From Noviherbaspirillum aridicola (GTDB taxonomy: Bacteria; Pseudomonadota; Gammaproteobacteria; Burkholderiales; Burkholderiaceae_D): a stretch of DNA of 64,000 nucleotides. The stretch covers positions 1 to 64,000 of the forward strand of contig NZ_BPMK01000001.1 of NCBI RefSeq assembly GCF_019656455.1, given 5' to 3'. Below, one piece after another: positions 9,146 to 18,151 of this stretch (positions are counted from its first letter, which is position 1; each line of letters opens with the position of its first letter). The position numbers and the translations under genes are program-made. Under the pieces are notes generated by a model. That model ran no database searches. It was not told where the DNA came from and worked only from the letters and a program-made list of their open reading frames with translations.

Positions 9146-10885
9146 ATGGCGACAGGCAGCGACAAGGAAGATTTACTGAACAAACCCGAAGACGTGCAGG
9201 GAGGCGGCCAAAGCAGTGGCCGACCGTCTGAAGGAGAGCTGGAAGGAAATGCGTACAACCCCCTGGGGAATCCGGGAATCAGGCACTGGCAGGCGAGCCA
9301 GATCTCCCGCCCGGGGCTGGAGGAACGCGGCAACATCTTCTTCGCCGCCGTCGAAATGACACGAATGCCGATGGCGGTGACGGACCCGAACCAGCCCGAT
9401 AACCCCATCGTCTTCGTCAACCGCGCCTTTCTTGATCTCACCGAATACCGCGAGGAGCAGGTGCTGGGCCGCAACTGCCGTTTCCTGCAAGGCGAGGAAA
9501 CGGATGCCAGGACCGTCGCCGAAATCCGCAAAGCCGTGAATGAACAGCGCGCGGTAGCCGTCGACATCCTCAACTACAAGGCCGGCGGCAAGACCTTCTG
9601 GAATGCATTGTTCGTGGGACCGGTGTTCGATGAGCAGGGCAAGCTGCTGTACTGGTTTTCATCGCAGATGGATATCACCCGGCGCCGCATATCCGAGCAA
9701 TCCTTCCTGCAGGCGCAGAAGATGGAAGCCATCGGCCAGCTCACCGCCGGACTCGCCCATGACTTCAACAACCTGCTGCAGGTCATCACCGGCAATCTCG
9801 AGCTGGCCGTCACCTCGCTCGACGACAGGCAGGCAAGCCGTGAAGCCATCGAACACGCGATGATGGCGGGCGAAAAGGCCGGAAAGCTCACTCAGCAGCT
9901 TCTCTCTTTCGCCCGGAAGCAGCGTCTCGAGCCGCGACGGCTCAACCTGAACACGCTGGTCGTGGAGTTCAGCGAAATGCTGGTCAGGACACTGGGTGAC
10001 AAGATCGACCTTCACCTGGACCTCAAGCCCGGCCTGCCCGCCTGCACGCTCGACGCCACCCACATGGAGATGTCGCTCCTGAACGTGCTGATCAACGCTA
10101 GGGATGCGATGCCGAACGGCGGAAAGGTCACGGTGGCGACCTCCGTCATCAACGACAAGGACAGGATCGAGGCGCACAATCTCTCGCCCGGCATGTATGC
10201 GGTCATCTGCGTCATCGACCGTGGAGAAGGCATGACGCCGGAAGTCGTGAGACGCGCCACGGAGCCGTTCTTCACCACCAAGAGTCCAGGCACGGGCCTC
10301 GGTCTGGCGATGGTGCACGGCTTCGTCCAGCAGTCGCATGGACGGCTCGAGATCGACAGCGCGCCGGGCCAGGGAACGACGATCCGCATGATATTCCCGG
10401 TCGCCGGGCGGCCTGCTCCGGAGGGCAATGGGCAGCGCGAGGAGGACAGGCTGAACTGGAGTACCGAGGCGATTCTCGGCAAGCATACGGTCATGGTCGT
10501 GGACGACAACCATGATGTGCGGGAACTGGCCGCCGGACACTTGCGCAAGCTCGGGTATCGCGTCCTGACCACGCAGAGCGGCGAAGAGGCATTGGAACTG
10601 CTGGAGCGATACGGCGGCGTGGACCTGCTCTTCACCGACATCATCATGCCCGGCGGGATGAACGGCCTGCAGCTCGCTGAGCGCGCGCGGGAGCGCCACC
10701 CCGATCTTCCCGTGCTGCTTGCGACAGGCTATATGGACGAGCTGCCCCGCGCGAATGTCGCCACGGCCTCGATGACCACCCTTGTCAAGCCGTATCGGGT
10801 GTCGGACCTGGCGGAGGAGGTGCGGACCTCCTTGCTGAAACGCGTGCCGACCCAGGAACCGGACGGCTTCCGCCATGAGGGATAA
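9146..10885 (+). CDS. LOV-domain hybrid histidine kinase (blue-light sensor)
   Basis: A 579-residue soluble hybrid kinase. Residues about 60-180 form a PAS/LOV domain with the photoactive-cysteine motif GRNCRFLQG (Cys111), preceded by NRAFLDLTEY and followed by FWNALFVGPV and YWFSSQMDITRR, as in flavin-binding LOV sensors. HisKA follows with the phosphoacceptor His205 in GLAHDFNNLLQ, then a HATPase with GTGLGLAMVHGF, then a C-terminal receiver (VMVVDDN, FTDIIMPGGMNG, ATGYM, VKPY). Start at 9146 has GAGAG just upstream; an upstream ATG at 8981 is possible but poorly supported. The next gene overlaps by 11 bases and encodes a one-domain response regulator, its probable partner. Confidence 0.92.
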   Translation: MATGSDKEDLLNKPEDVQGGGQSSGRPSEGELEGNAYNPLGNPGIRHWQASQISRPGLEERGNIFFAAVEMTRMPMAVTDPNQPDNPIVFVNRAFLDLTEYREEQVLGRNCRFLQGEETDARTVAEIRKAVNEQRAVAVDILNYKAGGKTFWNALFVGPVFDEQGKLLYWFSSQMDITRRRISEQSFLQAQKMEAIGQLTAGLAHDFNNLLQVITGNLELAVTSLDDRQASREAIEHAMMAGEKAGKLTQQLLSFARKQRLEPRRLNLNTLVVEFSEMLVRTLGDKIDLHLDLKPGLPACTLDATHMEMSLLNVLINARDAMPNGGKVTVATSVINDKDRIEAHNLSPGMYAVICVIDRGEGMTPEVVRRATEPFFTTKSPGTGLGLAMVHGFVQQSHGRLEIDSAPGQGTTIRMIFPVAGRPAPEGNGQREEDRLNWSTEAILGKHTVMVVDDNHDVRELAAGHLRKLGYRVLTTQSGEEALELLERYGGVDLLFTDIIMPGGMNGLQLAERARERHPDLPVLLATGYMDELPRANVATASMTTLVKPYRVSDLAEEVRTSLLKRVPTQEPDGFRHEG

Positions 10886-11276
10886 GCATGCGGCAAGCCA
10901 CATCCTCATCGTTGATGATGAGGATGCCATTGCGTACGTATTCCGCCGCTATTTTGAACTGCACGGATTTCGTGTCTCGGTGGCGGACGACGGAGAAAGC
11001 GCGCTCGCGTTCGTCCGGAGCGACCCGATCGACGCCCTGGTCACGGACTTTCGCATGCCCGGCATGAACGGCCAGGAGCTGATCGCACGGCTGCGACAGG
11101 CCGATCCGCATCTGCCGGCCTTGATCGTATCGGGCTACGGCAACGAGATCAGCGCAAGCCTTCCCGGCGTTCGCATTCTGGGCAAGCCAGTCGATCCTGC
11201 CTATCTGGTTGCCTGCGTGAGAGAGATGCTTGCCGACGCCGCGACAGTCCGGGGTTTGCAGGGTATGGCAGATTAG
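10875..11276 (+). CDS. Single-domain response regulator
   Basis: A 133-residue receiver-only protein. The phosphorylation site is the Asp in ALVTDFRMPGMNG, the acidic pocket is HILIVDDEDA, and the conserved Ser and Lys are in IVSGYG and ILGKPV. There is no output domain, so it most likely passes phosphate on or acts by protein contact. The start lies 11 bases inside the LOV kinase gene, a coupling that makes the kinase its obvious partner. The order kinase receiver, then free receiver, suggests a phosphorelay or phosphate sink. Confidence 0.9.
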   Translation: MRDKHAASHILIVDDEDAIAYVFRRYFELHGFRVSVADDGESALAFVRSDPIDALVTDFRMPGMNGQELIARLRQADPHLPALIVSGYGNEISASLPGVRILGKPVDPAYLVACVREMLADAATVRGLQGMAD

Positions 11277-11411
11277 GCGCGTCGCGTCAGCGGCTTTGAA
11301 TTGCCTGGGAGATGTCCGGCTCTTGCAAGTGACAGGGAATAAGCTTTCCCGGCCGGCCCCCCTGTCCACGCCTGTCCATGCGTGCGTGATCGACTACACT
11401 GCATTGAGTAG

Positions 11412-11597
11412 GCCGCGGTGGCCGCCGCGCTCGCCGCCGGTGCGCGGTCCGAGCAGGAGATCAGCACGCATGCCTGGGGCAGGCTGGCGCCGATGGCCGA
11501 TCCCTTCGGCCACGGGTTCTGCCTGATCCAGTTCGTCGGACGCGGCTATGACGAGGTCGCTACGCCGCGAACACCGGCGTCACCGTCAGCACCTTGA
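11412..11597 (+). pseudogene. C-terminal remnant of a VOC/glyoxalase-like gene
   Basis: An in-frame stop at 11409 is followed by about 60 codons reading AVAAALAAGARSEQE, then HAWGRLAPMADPFGHGFCLIQF, then GRGYDEVA. This is the typical end of a vicinal-oxygen-chelate protein (helix, AGA, then the MADPFGHGFCLIQF strand). No start or N-terminal half is present, although an upstream stretch in another frame (VIDYT) may be the shifted continuation. The remnant runs into the 3' end of the minus-strand gene at 11560. Confidence 0.6.
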
Positions 11598-11802
11598 CTT
11601 TCTGCACCGGGTCGTGGAGCACGTCCGGATCGGTCCGGTAGTTCCAGTAGCGCTCATAGGCGAACTCGACATCCTGGATGGTGCTGCAGCCGGCGAAAGG
11701 GCTGTCGGGATTGCGGGTGTCGACGGTTTCGCTGCGGGTCTCGCCGAAGCGGCACGGGGTCGAACTGACGTCGACGGTAATCGCCAGGACTTGAAATTCC
11801 AT
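11560..11802 (-). CDS. Small hypothetical protein
   Basis: An 80-residue protein starting MEFQVLAITVDVSSTPCR. It has two short strands, a middle segment rich in charged and proline residues (DTRNPDSPFAGCSTIQDVEFAYERYW) and a C-terminal strand KVKVLTVTPVFAA. I do not recognise the family. The start at 11802 is the first ATG that leaves a plausible protein; upstream codons in the same frame are arginine-rich and look non-coding. Its 3' end overlaps the decayed VOC fragment on the other strand, which suggests that the fragment is no longer constrained. Confidence 0.6.
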   Translation of the reverse strand: MEFQVLAITVDVSSTPCRFGETRSETVDTRNPDSPFAGCSTIQDVEFAYERYWNYRTDPDVLHDPVQKVKVLTVTPVFAA

Positions 11803-11864
11803 GTCGGCTCCTGTTCCGAAAACCCGACTGTAGCAGCACGGCGGCCAGCCCCATGCGATGCCGC

Positions 11865-12251
11865 TCAAGCCCCGGCCATGCCTGCGCCGCCCAGCATCAG
11901 CGCCAGCTCGCCGCTGTCGATCAGCCGCTGCAGTTCGGCCGCGCCGCCGATCAGCACGCCGTTGACGAAGACCATGGGAAAGGTCGGCCAGCCGGTCCAC
12001 ATCTTCAGCGCGTTCCGCCGCCGCCACTGGCTGAAATAGCTGCCGTACCCGAGGTAGCGGTAGGGCGCGCCGATCGCGTCGAGTGCCCGCCTCGCCTTGC
12101 GCGGGAAGGGGTTCTGCGCCATGCCGACCACCACCACCCGGTTGGCGGCGACGGCGGCTTCGACCTCCTGCACGATGTCGGCATGATGGCCGGCGAGCCG
12201 GCTGCGGATGGCGGGATGGACGCGGGATTCGTCGAGTATCGGGCGCGGCAT
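11865..12251 (-). CDS. Glutaredoxin-fold protein lacking the active-site cysteine
   Basis: A 128-residue protein with a glutaredoxin-like C-terminal domain: VVVVGMAQNPFPRKARRALD, then APYRYLGYGSYFSQWRRRN, and a WPTFPMVFVNGVLIGGAAELQRL segment matching the monothiol glutaredoxin cis-Pro strand and GG turn. Where glutaredoxins carry CPYC or CGFS this protein has NPFP, so neither thiol-disulfide exchange nor the canonical cysteine-ligated Fe-S site is possible. The N-terminal 35 residues are a helix. It is probably a structural or binding protein. It diverges from the SOS-box gene. Confidence 0.82.
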   Translation of the reverse strand: MPRPILDESRVHPAIRSRLAGHHADIVQEVEAAVAANRVVVVGMAQNPFPRKARRALDAIGAPYRYLGYGSYFSQWRRRNALKMWTGWPTFPMVFVNGVLIGGAAELQRLIDSGELALMLGGAGMAGA

Positions 12252-12368
12252 GATGGCTCCTTCAGGAAAGCGATCATTCTACTCACGCGGCGCCGATACC
12301 GCGCGTCCGTTGGCATCCGGCAAACACTGAAAATTGGCTGCAACCCGCATGGATATTGAGTAGAATGA

Positions 12369-12396
12369 GGACTACTGTATGTTTGAACAGTAGTCC
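12369..12396. promoter_or_regulatory. SOS (LexA) box-like perfect palindrome
   Basis: Perfect 10-bp arms GGACTACTGT and ACAGTAGTCC flank 8 bases. The core TACTGTATGTTTGAACAGTA (12373-12392) agrees with the E. coli LexA consensus at 16 of 20 positions and has the CTGT-N8-ACAG spacing used by betaproteobacterial LexA. It lies 48 bp before the start of the 12444 gene and in the promoter region of the divergent glutaredoxin-like gene. There is no T-run after it, which argues against a terminator. Confidence 0.7.
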
Positions 12397-12443
12397 TTGG
12401 GAAAGAATTCTGCCGCTCCCGTGGACACAGACAGGAGGTATCC

Positions 12444-12863
12444 ATGTTCAAGACAGGCACAAGCGTGGGCGCCGGCCGCTGGCCGAACCGGCGTGCACAC
12501 CCCGATCACTGGCACAAGCCGCTGCGCGGCCAGGTGATCGACATCTGCGACGTGCGCGCCTGGGCCAACACCATCCATTTTCCGGAAGACGTGCCGCACG
12601 CAGGGGAAGTGATGACCGTGGCGCTGCGCCTCAAGCATGAAGGCAAGCTGCAGGGTCTGGTGCCGGTGAGCTGGGATTTCGGCGGGCACCAGCGGGTATT
12701 CTGGGAAAAGGAGGCCGCGCTGCGCGCCTACGAGGAAGACGTGGTGCTGTGGCGCGCGGCCAGGGCGATGCGGCTCGATGAGATCGAGCATCCGCGGCGC
12801 CGCCGCCCGCGCGACATCCGGGAATTCCTGCCGCAACAGCAGCAGCACCTCGCGCTGGGCTGA
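12444..12863 (+). CDS. Unknown 139-residue protein, probable SOS-regulated gene
   Basis: I do not recognise this family. The protein has RGQVIDICDVRAWANTIHFPEDVPHAGEVMTVALRLKHEG, then VPVSWDFGGHQRVFWEKEAALRAYEEDVVLWRAARAMR, and a basic, glutamine-rich tail. It is soluble with no signal peptide. The start has an excellent CAGGAGGT seven bases upstream. The only clue to its role is the LexA-like palindrome upstream, pointing to induction by DNA damage. It ends 14 bases before the convergent hybrid kinase. Confidence 0.75.
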   Translation: MFKTGTSVGAGRWPNRRAHPDHWHKPLRGQVIDICDVRAWANTIHFPEDVPHAGEVMTVALRLKHEGKLQGLVPVSWDFGGHQRVFWEKEAALRAYEEDVVLWRAARAMRLDEIEHPRRRRPRDIREFLPQQQQHLALG

Positions 12864-12877
12864 GCGTCTTTCGTCTG

Positions 12878-15784
12878 TCAGGCGACCGTCTCGGTATCGG
12901 ACGCCTGCTCGAGCGCCGCCAGCGTCTGCTGCGCCAGCAGACGGAAAGCCTTCGCCTGGTCGGCGTGTTCGCTGCCGGCGCGCAGTGCCTGTTCCAGCGC
13001 GGACGCATCCTCGGCCAGGCGCAGCGCGCCGACATTGGCAGCCATCCCCCGCATTTCATGCATGACCGCCGCCATCGCGCCGCGGTCTCCTGCCTCGCTT
13101 GCCGCCGCGAAGCGTTCGAGCCCGTCCTTCAGGCTGTGCGCCATCATGCGCAGTACCCGCTGGTAGAGGTCGATGTCGCCGCCGAGCCGCTCCAGCGCGG
13201 CCGCCGTGTCGAAGCCGGGAATGGCCGGCGCATGCGCGTGCCGGCTCTGTTCCTGCCTGTTGCCGCCGGCCGCCGGCAGCCAGCGTGACAGCGCGCGATA
13301 GAAGGCGGCCGGGTCGATCGGCTTGCTGACATGATCCTGCATGCCGCTGGCGAGGCACTGTTCCCTCTCGTCGGCGACGGCATGCGCGGTGATCGCCAGC
13401 ACCGGCAGGCCATCGAAACGCGGATCCATGCGCAGCCTGCGGGTGGCTTCGTGTCCGTTCATCTCGGGCATCTGTATGTCCATCAGCACGAGATCCCAGG
13501 CATCCGGGCCCGCGGCGAGCAGCATGTCGAGCGCAATCGCGCCGTTGCCCGCCACCGTCACCTCGATGCCGGCCGCCTGGAGCATCGCCTCGGCGATTTC
13601 CTGGTTCACGTCGTTGTCTTCGACCAGGAGCACGCGGCGGCCGGCGAACTGCGGAACGGCTTCCGGCGTCAGGGGAGCGAGCCCGCCGCTTTCCGGCCTG
13701 GGCAGGGCCGGCGCCTGCGCGCGACCGAGCCGCAGCTCGAAGCTGAAACAGGAACCGGTCCCCGGGCTGCTCCGTACGCTGATGGCGCCGCCCATCATTT
13801 CCACGAGGCGGGTGCTGATGGCCAGGCCGAGGCCGGTGCCGCCATAGCGGCGGGTGGTGGACTCGTCGGCCTGCGTGAAGGGCTCGAACAGCCGCGCCTG
13901 CTGCTCGGCCGTCAGCCCGATGCCGGTATCCTCGACGGCGAAGCGCAGCATGACGCCCGACGCGTCTTCGCCGACCGGCGCGCAGCTGACCCGGACCGAG
14001 CCGCGCGGCGTGAACTTGATCGCATTGCTGGCCAGGTTCACCAGCACCTGTCCCAGGCGCAGCGGATCGCCCTGCAGCCATTCCGGCACGCCGTCGTCGA
14101 TTTCGATCAGGTAGTCGAGTCCCTTGTCGCCGGCGCGCTGGCCGGTGACGTTGGCCAGGTTGGTGAGCACGTCGCGCAGCGAAAAGTCGACCCGCTCCAC
14201 GCGCATCTTGCCGGCCTCGATCTTGGAGAAATCGAGGATGTCGTCGATGATTCCCAGCAGCGAGACCGAGGCGCGGTGAATCTTTTCCACGCAATCGCGC
14301 TGCATGCCGGTCAGGCCGGTGCGCAGCGCCAGCCAGGCCATGCCGACCACCGCATTCATCGGCGTGCGTATCTCGTGGCTCATGTTGGCCAGGAAGGCCG
14401 ACTTCATCTGCGAGGCCTGCTCGGCGTCTTCCTTGGCGCGCTTGAGCGCGCGCTCGTGTTCGCGCAGCTCCTGGTTGATCAGCGACAGCTCGGTGGTGCG
14501 CTCGGCCACCCGGCGCTCCAGCATGCGTTCCGATCGTTTCAGGCTGTCCACCAGCTGATGCTGCGCATATTCCTTGTCGCGCCGGATCTGGTTGAAACGG
14601 TCCGCCAGGGTCAGCGACAGCAGCAGCATCTCCAGCGCCGAACCGATCTGCATGCCGTAGATGCCGACCGCGCTCGGGATGCCGGGCACGCCGGCGCCGC
14701 GCAGCGCGGTGAGTATCGCCGCCACCATCAGGCAGCTGAAGGCGAGCAGGAAAAAGCGCGCGCTGCGCTGGCCCTTGCGCATGGCGGCGATGCCGATGAT
14801 CAGCGCCAGCAGCATGTTGGCCACGTCCAGTGCGATGCCGGCCACGATCAGCCGATGCACCGGCAACAGCGAAAAGCCGACGATCTGCAGCAGGTTCAGC
14901 ACCAGGAATACGGAGATGACGCGGTCCAGCACCGGCACCGAGACCCGGGTCGCGAGCAGGCTGCGCTGAAAGACCAGCAGGGTGACGCCGGTCAGCGCGA
15001 AGCCGAACATGCAGGAGACGGTCTGCCAGCGCGGCGAGTCCGGCCACAGGAACTGGAAGCCGACGCCGCCGAAGCCGAGGATGGACAGCGCATTGGCGGC
15101 GACGAAGGCGACGTAGCACAGATAGGTGCGGTCGCGCAGCGACACGAACAGCAGGAAATTGAACAGGCCCAGCGCCAGCATCATGCCGAAGTAGAGCGAC
15201 TGTCCGATGTATTCGAGCAGGCTGCGGCGGGCGAAGCTCTCCGGCTCCCACAGGCGGGCGGGGATGGACAGCGAGCCTTCCGAGCTTACGCGCAGATAGA
15301 AGGTCTGGTGCGAGCGCCCGGCGAGCCGCAGCGGGAAGACGAAGTTGCGATGGTTGTAAGGGCGGGATGCGAAGGGCAGCGCTTGGCCGGTCGCGACCAT
15401 GCGGTAGCCGTGCTCATCGGGAATGAAGAGCTGCACCGAATGCAGTTGGGGGAAGGCGATCTCGAGCAAGCGGTCCAGGTCCGCCACGCCGGGATTGCCG
15501 AGCGTGATGCGCAGCCAGACTGTTGCGCGGGTCAGGCCGAGGGCCAGGGTGTCGCCGTCGCTGCCGGACGGCGAGAAGCGGCGGTCGAGCTGGGGCGTGG
15601 TGACGTCTTCCACCGTCCATTTGCCCTCGGGATCGATCAGCACGTCCCAGTACGGCGTGAGGGTCACCGGTTTTTCCCCGCTGTCGGGATCCACCCGCAG
15701 GCCGCTCGCCGCCGCCGGCAGGCAGAGACAGATCCACAGCAGCAGTGCCGCCCAAGAGCGTAACCAGGATACGGAAGTGCACAT
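12878..15784 (-). CDS. 7TM-DISM hybrid sensor kinase with receiver and Hpt domains
   Basis: A 968-residue membrane sensor. A signal peptide (to about residue 26) precedes a periplasmic 7TMR-DISM sensory domain, then a seven-helix 7TM-DISM region (about 190-390). A coiled segment leads to HisKA ([18 protein letters not shown]), a HATPase ([20 protein letters not shown]), a receiver ([36 protein letters not shown]) and a C-terminal Hpt domain whose phosphohistidine is in [13 protein letters not shown]. The set makes a complete internal phosphorelay in BarA/Lux style. No dedicated regulator is adjacent. The 7TM-DISM class senses small carbohydrates or carboxylates in several bacteria, but the ligand here is unknown. 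Confidence 0.93.
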   Translation of the reverse strand: MCTSVSWLRSWAALLLWICLCLPAAASGLRVDPDSGEKPVTLTPYWDVLIDPEGKWTVEDVTTPQLDRRFSPSGSDGDTLALGLTRATVWLRITLGNPGVADLDRLLEIAFPQLHSVQLFIPDEHGYRMVATGQALPFASRPYNHRNFVFPLRLAGRSHQTFYLRVSSEGSLSIPARLWEPESFARRSLLEYIGQSLYFGMMLALGLFNFLLFVSLRDRTYLCYVAFVAANALSILGFGGVGFQFLWPDSPRWQTVSCMFGFALTGVTLLVFQRSLLATRVSVPVLDRVISVFLVLNLLQIVGFSLLPVHRLIVAGIALDVANMLLALIIGIAAMRKGQRSARFFLLAFSCLMVAAILTALRGAGVPGIPSAVGIYGMQIGSALEMLLLSLTLADRFNQIRRDKEYAQHQLVDSLKRSERMLERRVAERTTELSLINQELREHERALKRAKEDAEQASQMKSAFLANMSHEIRTPMNAVVGMAWLALRTGLTGMQRDCVEKIHRASVSLLGIIDDILDFSKIEAGKMRVERVDFSLRDVLTNLANVTGQRAGDKGLDYLIEIDDGVPEWLQGDPLRLGQVLVNLASNAIKFTPRGSVRVSCAPVGEDASGVMLRFAVEDTGIGLTAEQQARLFEPFTQADESTTRRYGGTGLGLAISTRLVEMMGGAISVRSSPGTGSCFSFELRLGRAQAPALPRPESGGLAPLTPEAVPQFAGRRVLLVEDNDVNQEIAEAMLQAAGIEVTVAGNGAIALDMLLAAGPDAWDLVLMDIQMPEMNGHEATRRLRMDPRFDGLPVLAITAHAVADEREQCLASGMQDHVSKPIDPAAFYRALSRWLPAAGGNRQEQSRHAHAPAIPGFDTAAALERLGGDIDLYQRVLRMMAHSLKDGLERFAAASEAGDRGAMAAVMHEMRGMAANVGALRLAEDASALEQALRAGSEHADQAKAFRLLAQQTLAALEQASDTETVA

Positions 15785-15929
15785 CGGATTTGCAGCGCGG
15801 CCGCCAGGGGCGGACAGAATTGCTGAAGGGAAAATACTGATCGTAGCAGCAGCGGCGGCGGTGAGAAAGAGATTTCCGCGTATGTTGACTACTGGTTATC
15901 CAACGCGTGCACAGAGCCGCAGAAAAGCC

Positions 15930-15958
15930 TTGGCAAGCGGACAAGGGCAACGTATCTT
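15930..15958 (+). promoter_or_regulatory. Candidate sigma-70 promoter for EAL/HDOD gene
   Basis: TTGGCA and TATCTT are separated by exactly 17 bases, 53 bp before the start of the EAL/HDOD gene. It is a plausible sigma-70 promoter read by eye. Confidence 0.4.
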
Positions 15959-16010
15959 GTTGATAAAGGGAAATATTTCAGCCCCGACGAGGCGTACACA
16001 GGAGGCAGCG

Positions 16011-17294
16011 ATGAGCGTCGGAATCCGAATCAGCAGCGCCTGCCGCATTCTGCTTTCCGCGGAATTCTTCATGGCGCGCCGCCCGGTGCTCGACCGGCGC
16101 CAGCGCCTGTTCGCGCATGAGCTGGTGTTCTGCGCCGTGGAAGAGGGGGCGGCGGGGACGGACGGCGACGCCGGGGGCGCAAGCGGTCCCGCGGTGATCG
16201 AGGATGTGTGCCGCCACGGCCTGCCGCGGGTGCTCGGCGACCTCCCGGGTATCGTGCGGGTCGGCGAGGCCGCTGTCCTCAGCGACGTCATCCTGCAGTT
16301 TCCCGCCGCGCTGACGATGCTCGAGCTGTGCCCGGACCGGCTTCCATCGCCGGCACTGCAGGCCCGCTGCGAACAGCTGGCGGCGGCGGGCTACTGCTTC
16401 GCGCTGCGCGGCGAGGGCGACGGCGCCTCCCTCGAGACGCTGCCGGCGCCGGCGATGATCATCGTGGACATCGGCGGCAAGGACGATCAGGTACTGAAAG
16501 CATGCATCGACCGCTGGCGGCCTCTCGGCACGCAGGTCTGCGCGGCCGGCGTCGACACGCGCGAGCAATACCGCCGCTGCCTTGCGCTCGGCTTCGACTG
16601 CTTCCAGGGATATTTCTTCACCGAGCCCGAGCTGCAGCAGGGCAAGGGATTCGCGCCTTCCCAGCTGGCGATCGTGGAATTGCTGGCGCTTCTCGCGACC
16701 GACGCCGACGAAGCGCTGGTGGAGCGGGTCATCAAGGCCAACGTGCCGCTCAGCCTCAGCCTGCTGCGGCTGGCCAATGCGCCGGCCTTCACCACGCACC
16801 CGATCGATTCCCTGCGGCAGGCCATGATGGCGCTCGGCCGCAACCAGCTGCAGCGCTGGCTCCACATGTTGCTCTACGAGGAGACCCCGGGCCGCGGCTC
16901 GCCGGTGCAGGCGCTCGGCTCCCTGGCCGCGGCGCGCGGCCGCCTGATGGAGCTCGCCGCGCAGGCGCTGATGCCGGGTAATCGCGGCGTCGCCGACACC
17001 GCTTTCACGGTCGGCATCATGTCGCTGATGGACACGCTGTTCGGCATGCCGATGGAAGACATCCTGCGCGAGGTGAAAGTCGTGGAAGAGGTGCGCGACG
17101 CGCTGCTGCAGCGGCAAGGCCTGCACGGAAAACTGCTGAACCTGGCCGTTGGCGCCGAAAGCCTGCGGCACCCGGAGCAGCTGCGCGCCGCCGCCCGGGA
17201 AGCAAGGCTGTCGTGCAACGACCTCTACCTGCTGCAGCTGGCCGCGTTCGAATGGAGCGACCATGCCGGCCGCATCCTGCACGAGCCGAACTAA
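16011..17294 (+). CDS. Degenerate EAL plus HDOD domain signalling protein
   Basis: A 427-residue YuxH-type protein. The N-terminal region (about 20-210) follows an EAL fold (ARRPVLDRRQRLFAHELVFC, later GFDCFQGYFFTEPEL) but the EAL catalytic signature is lost (HEL in place of EAL), so it is unlikely to hydrolyse c-di-GMP. The C-terminal half is HDOD-like, with LSLLRLANAPAF, the MALGRNQLQRWLHMLL helix and a long helical tail. Such proteins act as signal adaptors. ATG at 16011 has GGAGG seven bases upstream; the open frame extends far upstream without family resemblance. Confidence 0.88.
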   Translation: MSVGIRISSACRILLSAEFFMARRPVLDRRQRLFAHELVFCAVEEGAAGTDGDAGGASGPAVIEDVCRHGLPRVLGDLPGIVRVGEAAVLSDVILQFPAALTMLELCPDRLPSPALQARCEQLAAAGYCFALRGEGDGASLETLPAPAMIIVDIGGKDDQVLKACIDRWRPLGTQVCAAGVDTREQYRRCLALGFDCFQGYFFTEPELQQGKGFAPSQLAIVELLALLATDADEALVERVIKANVPLSLSLLRLANAPAFTTHPIDSLRQAMMALGRNQLQRWLHMLLYEETPGRGSPVQALGSLAAARGRLMELAAQALMPGNRGVADTAFTVGIMSLMDTLFGMPMEDILREVKVVEEVRDALLQRQGLHGKLLNLAVGAESLRHPEQLRAAAREARLSCNDLYLLQLAAFEWSDHAGRILHEPN

Positions 17295-17347
17295 TCCGCC
17301 GCCGCCGGCGTCCTACAGGGGTTAGCAACCATCGCCTGCAGGAAAAC

Positions 17348-18151
17348 ATGATGCCGCTCTTGCGCCTCATTCCCGCATTGATGCTAGCCGGCTGCGCCGC
17401 CGCGCCAGCCGGTCCTCCATTCACCCTCCATCCCGGCGACCGCGTCGGTCTGCTGGTCGAAGCCGGCGACATGCCGGTACATACCCATTACGAGTCCGAC
17501 GGCCGCAGCGCCGGCCGCATCGCGCGCGCCTATCCGTATGACTGGCAACTGGACAACGCCGTCGCGGCAACGGTGCAGCGCGAGCTGACTCAGGCCGGGT
17601 TCAGCGTGGTCGACCTGGAAAGCCAGGGTCTGCGCCATGACGACCTGGCGGGGCTGATCGGGCCGGCCGGCCGGCAGTGGCAGCCGTCCGCCGGGCCGCT
17701 GTATGAGGGCTTGCGGGCCCAGGGCGTGCGGGCGGTCGTGCTGGTGAAGGACGCGCGGACGCTCGCCGTGCAGGACTGCAGCGGCGGCCCCTGCGACCGT
17801 GTCGCCGAAGGGCCGGGCGTGTACAGCAGCAGCACCAACGGCGTGACCAGCTGGCGCGCCGTCTCCGGTTTCCAGTGGAATGTCTTCCTGCTCGATCCGC
17901 CGGGCGACCTGGCGACAGCGCCGCCGCTGCGCGATACCCTGCGGGCGCCGTCGGTGCCGCTGTATGGCGCCGTCAGGCCCGGCCAGGGCGCCGCGCCGAC
18001 CGAAGCCGAACTGATGGCCGTGCGCGACAAGGTACTGGAGTATGTCGAAGCGACCGCCGAGGACGTGGTGCTGGCGCTCGGCGGACGCCGCACGGTGACG
18101 CAGGCTGCCGCGCCCGTGCCGGGCGGCGGGGAAACAAGCTCGGGACGCTAG
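17348..18151 (+). CDS. Putative lipoprotein of unknown function
   Basis: A 267-residue protein with a lipobox LMLAGCAAAP, giving a mature lipidated Cys at about residue 17. The mature part has DRVGLLVEAGDMPVHTHY, an alpha/beta region ending in FSVVDLE, AVVLVKDARTLAVQDCSGG and FQWNVFLLDPP. I do not recognise the family. Two adjacent ATG codons occur at 17348 and 17351, with AGGA just upstream. Its 3' end overlaps by four bases the end of the convergent glycosylase gene. Confidence 0.75.
   Translation: MMPLLRLIPALMLAGCAAAPAGPPFTLHPGDRVGLLVEAGDMPVHTHYESDGRSAGRIARAYPYDWQLDNAVAATVQRELTQAGFSVVDLESQGLRHDDLAGLIGPAGRQWQPSAGPLYEGLRAQGVRAVVLVKDARTLAVQDCSGGPCDRVAEGPGVYSSSTNGVTSWRAVSGFQWNVFLLDPPGDLATAPPLRDTLRAPSVPLYGAVRPGQGAAPTEAELMAVRDKVLEYVEATAEDVVLALGGRRTVTQAAAPVPGGGETSSGR

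Noticed and set aside
13331-15763. Long open frame on the plus strand opposite the 7TM-DISM kinase
   Set aside because: Low-complexity histidine/arginine/glutamine-rich shadow of the real gene, no domain, and the minus-strand kinase has full domain structure.
15423-16010. Frame extension upstream of the EAL/HDOD gene
   Set aside because: Runs into the kinase gene on the other strand; GGAGG and ATG at 16011 define the start.
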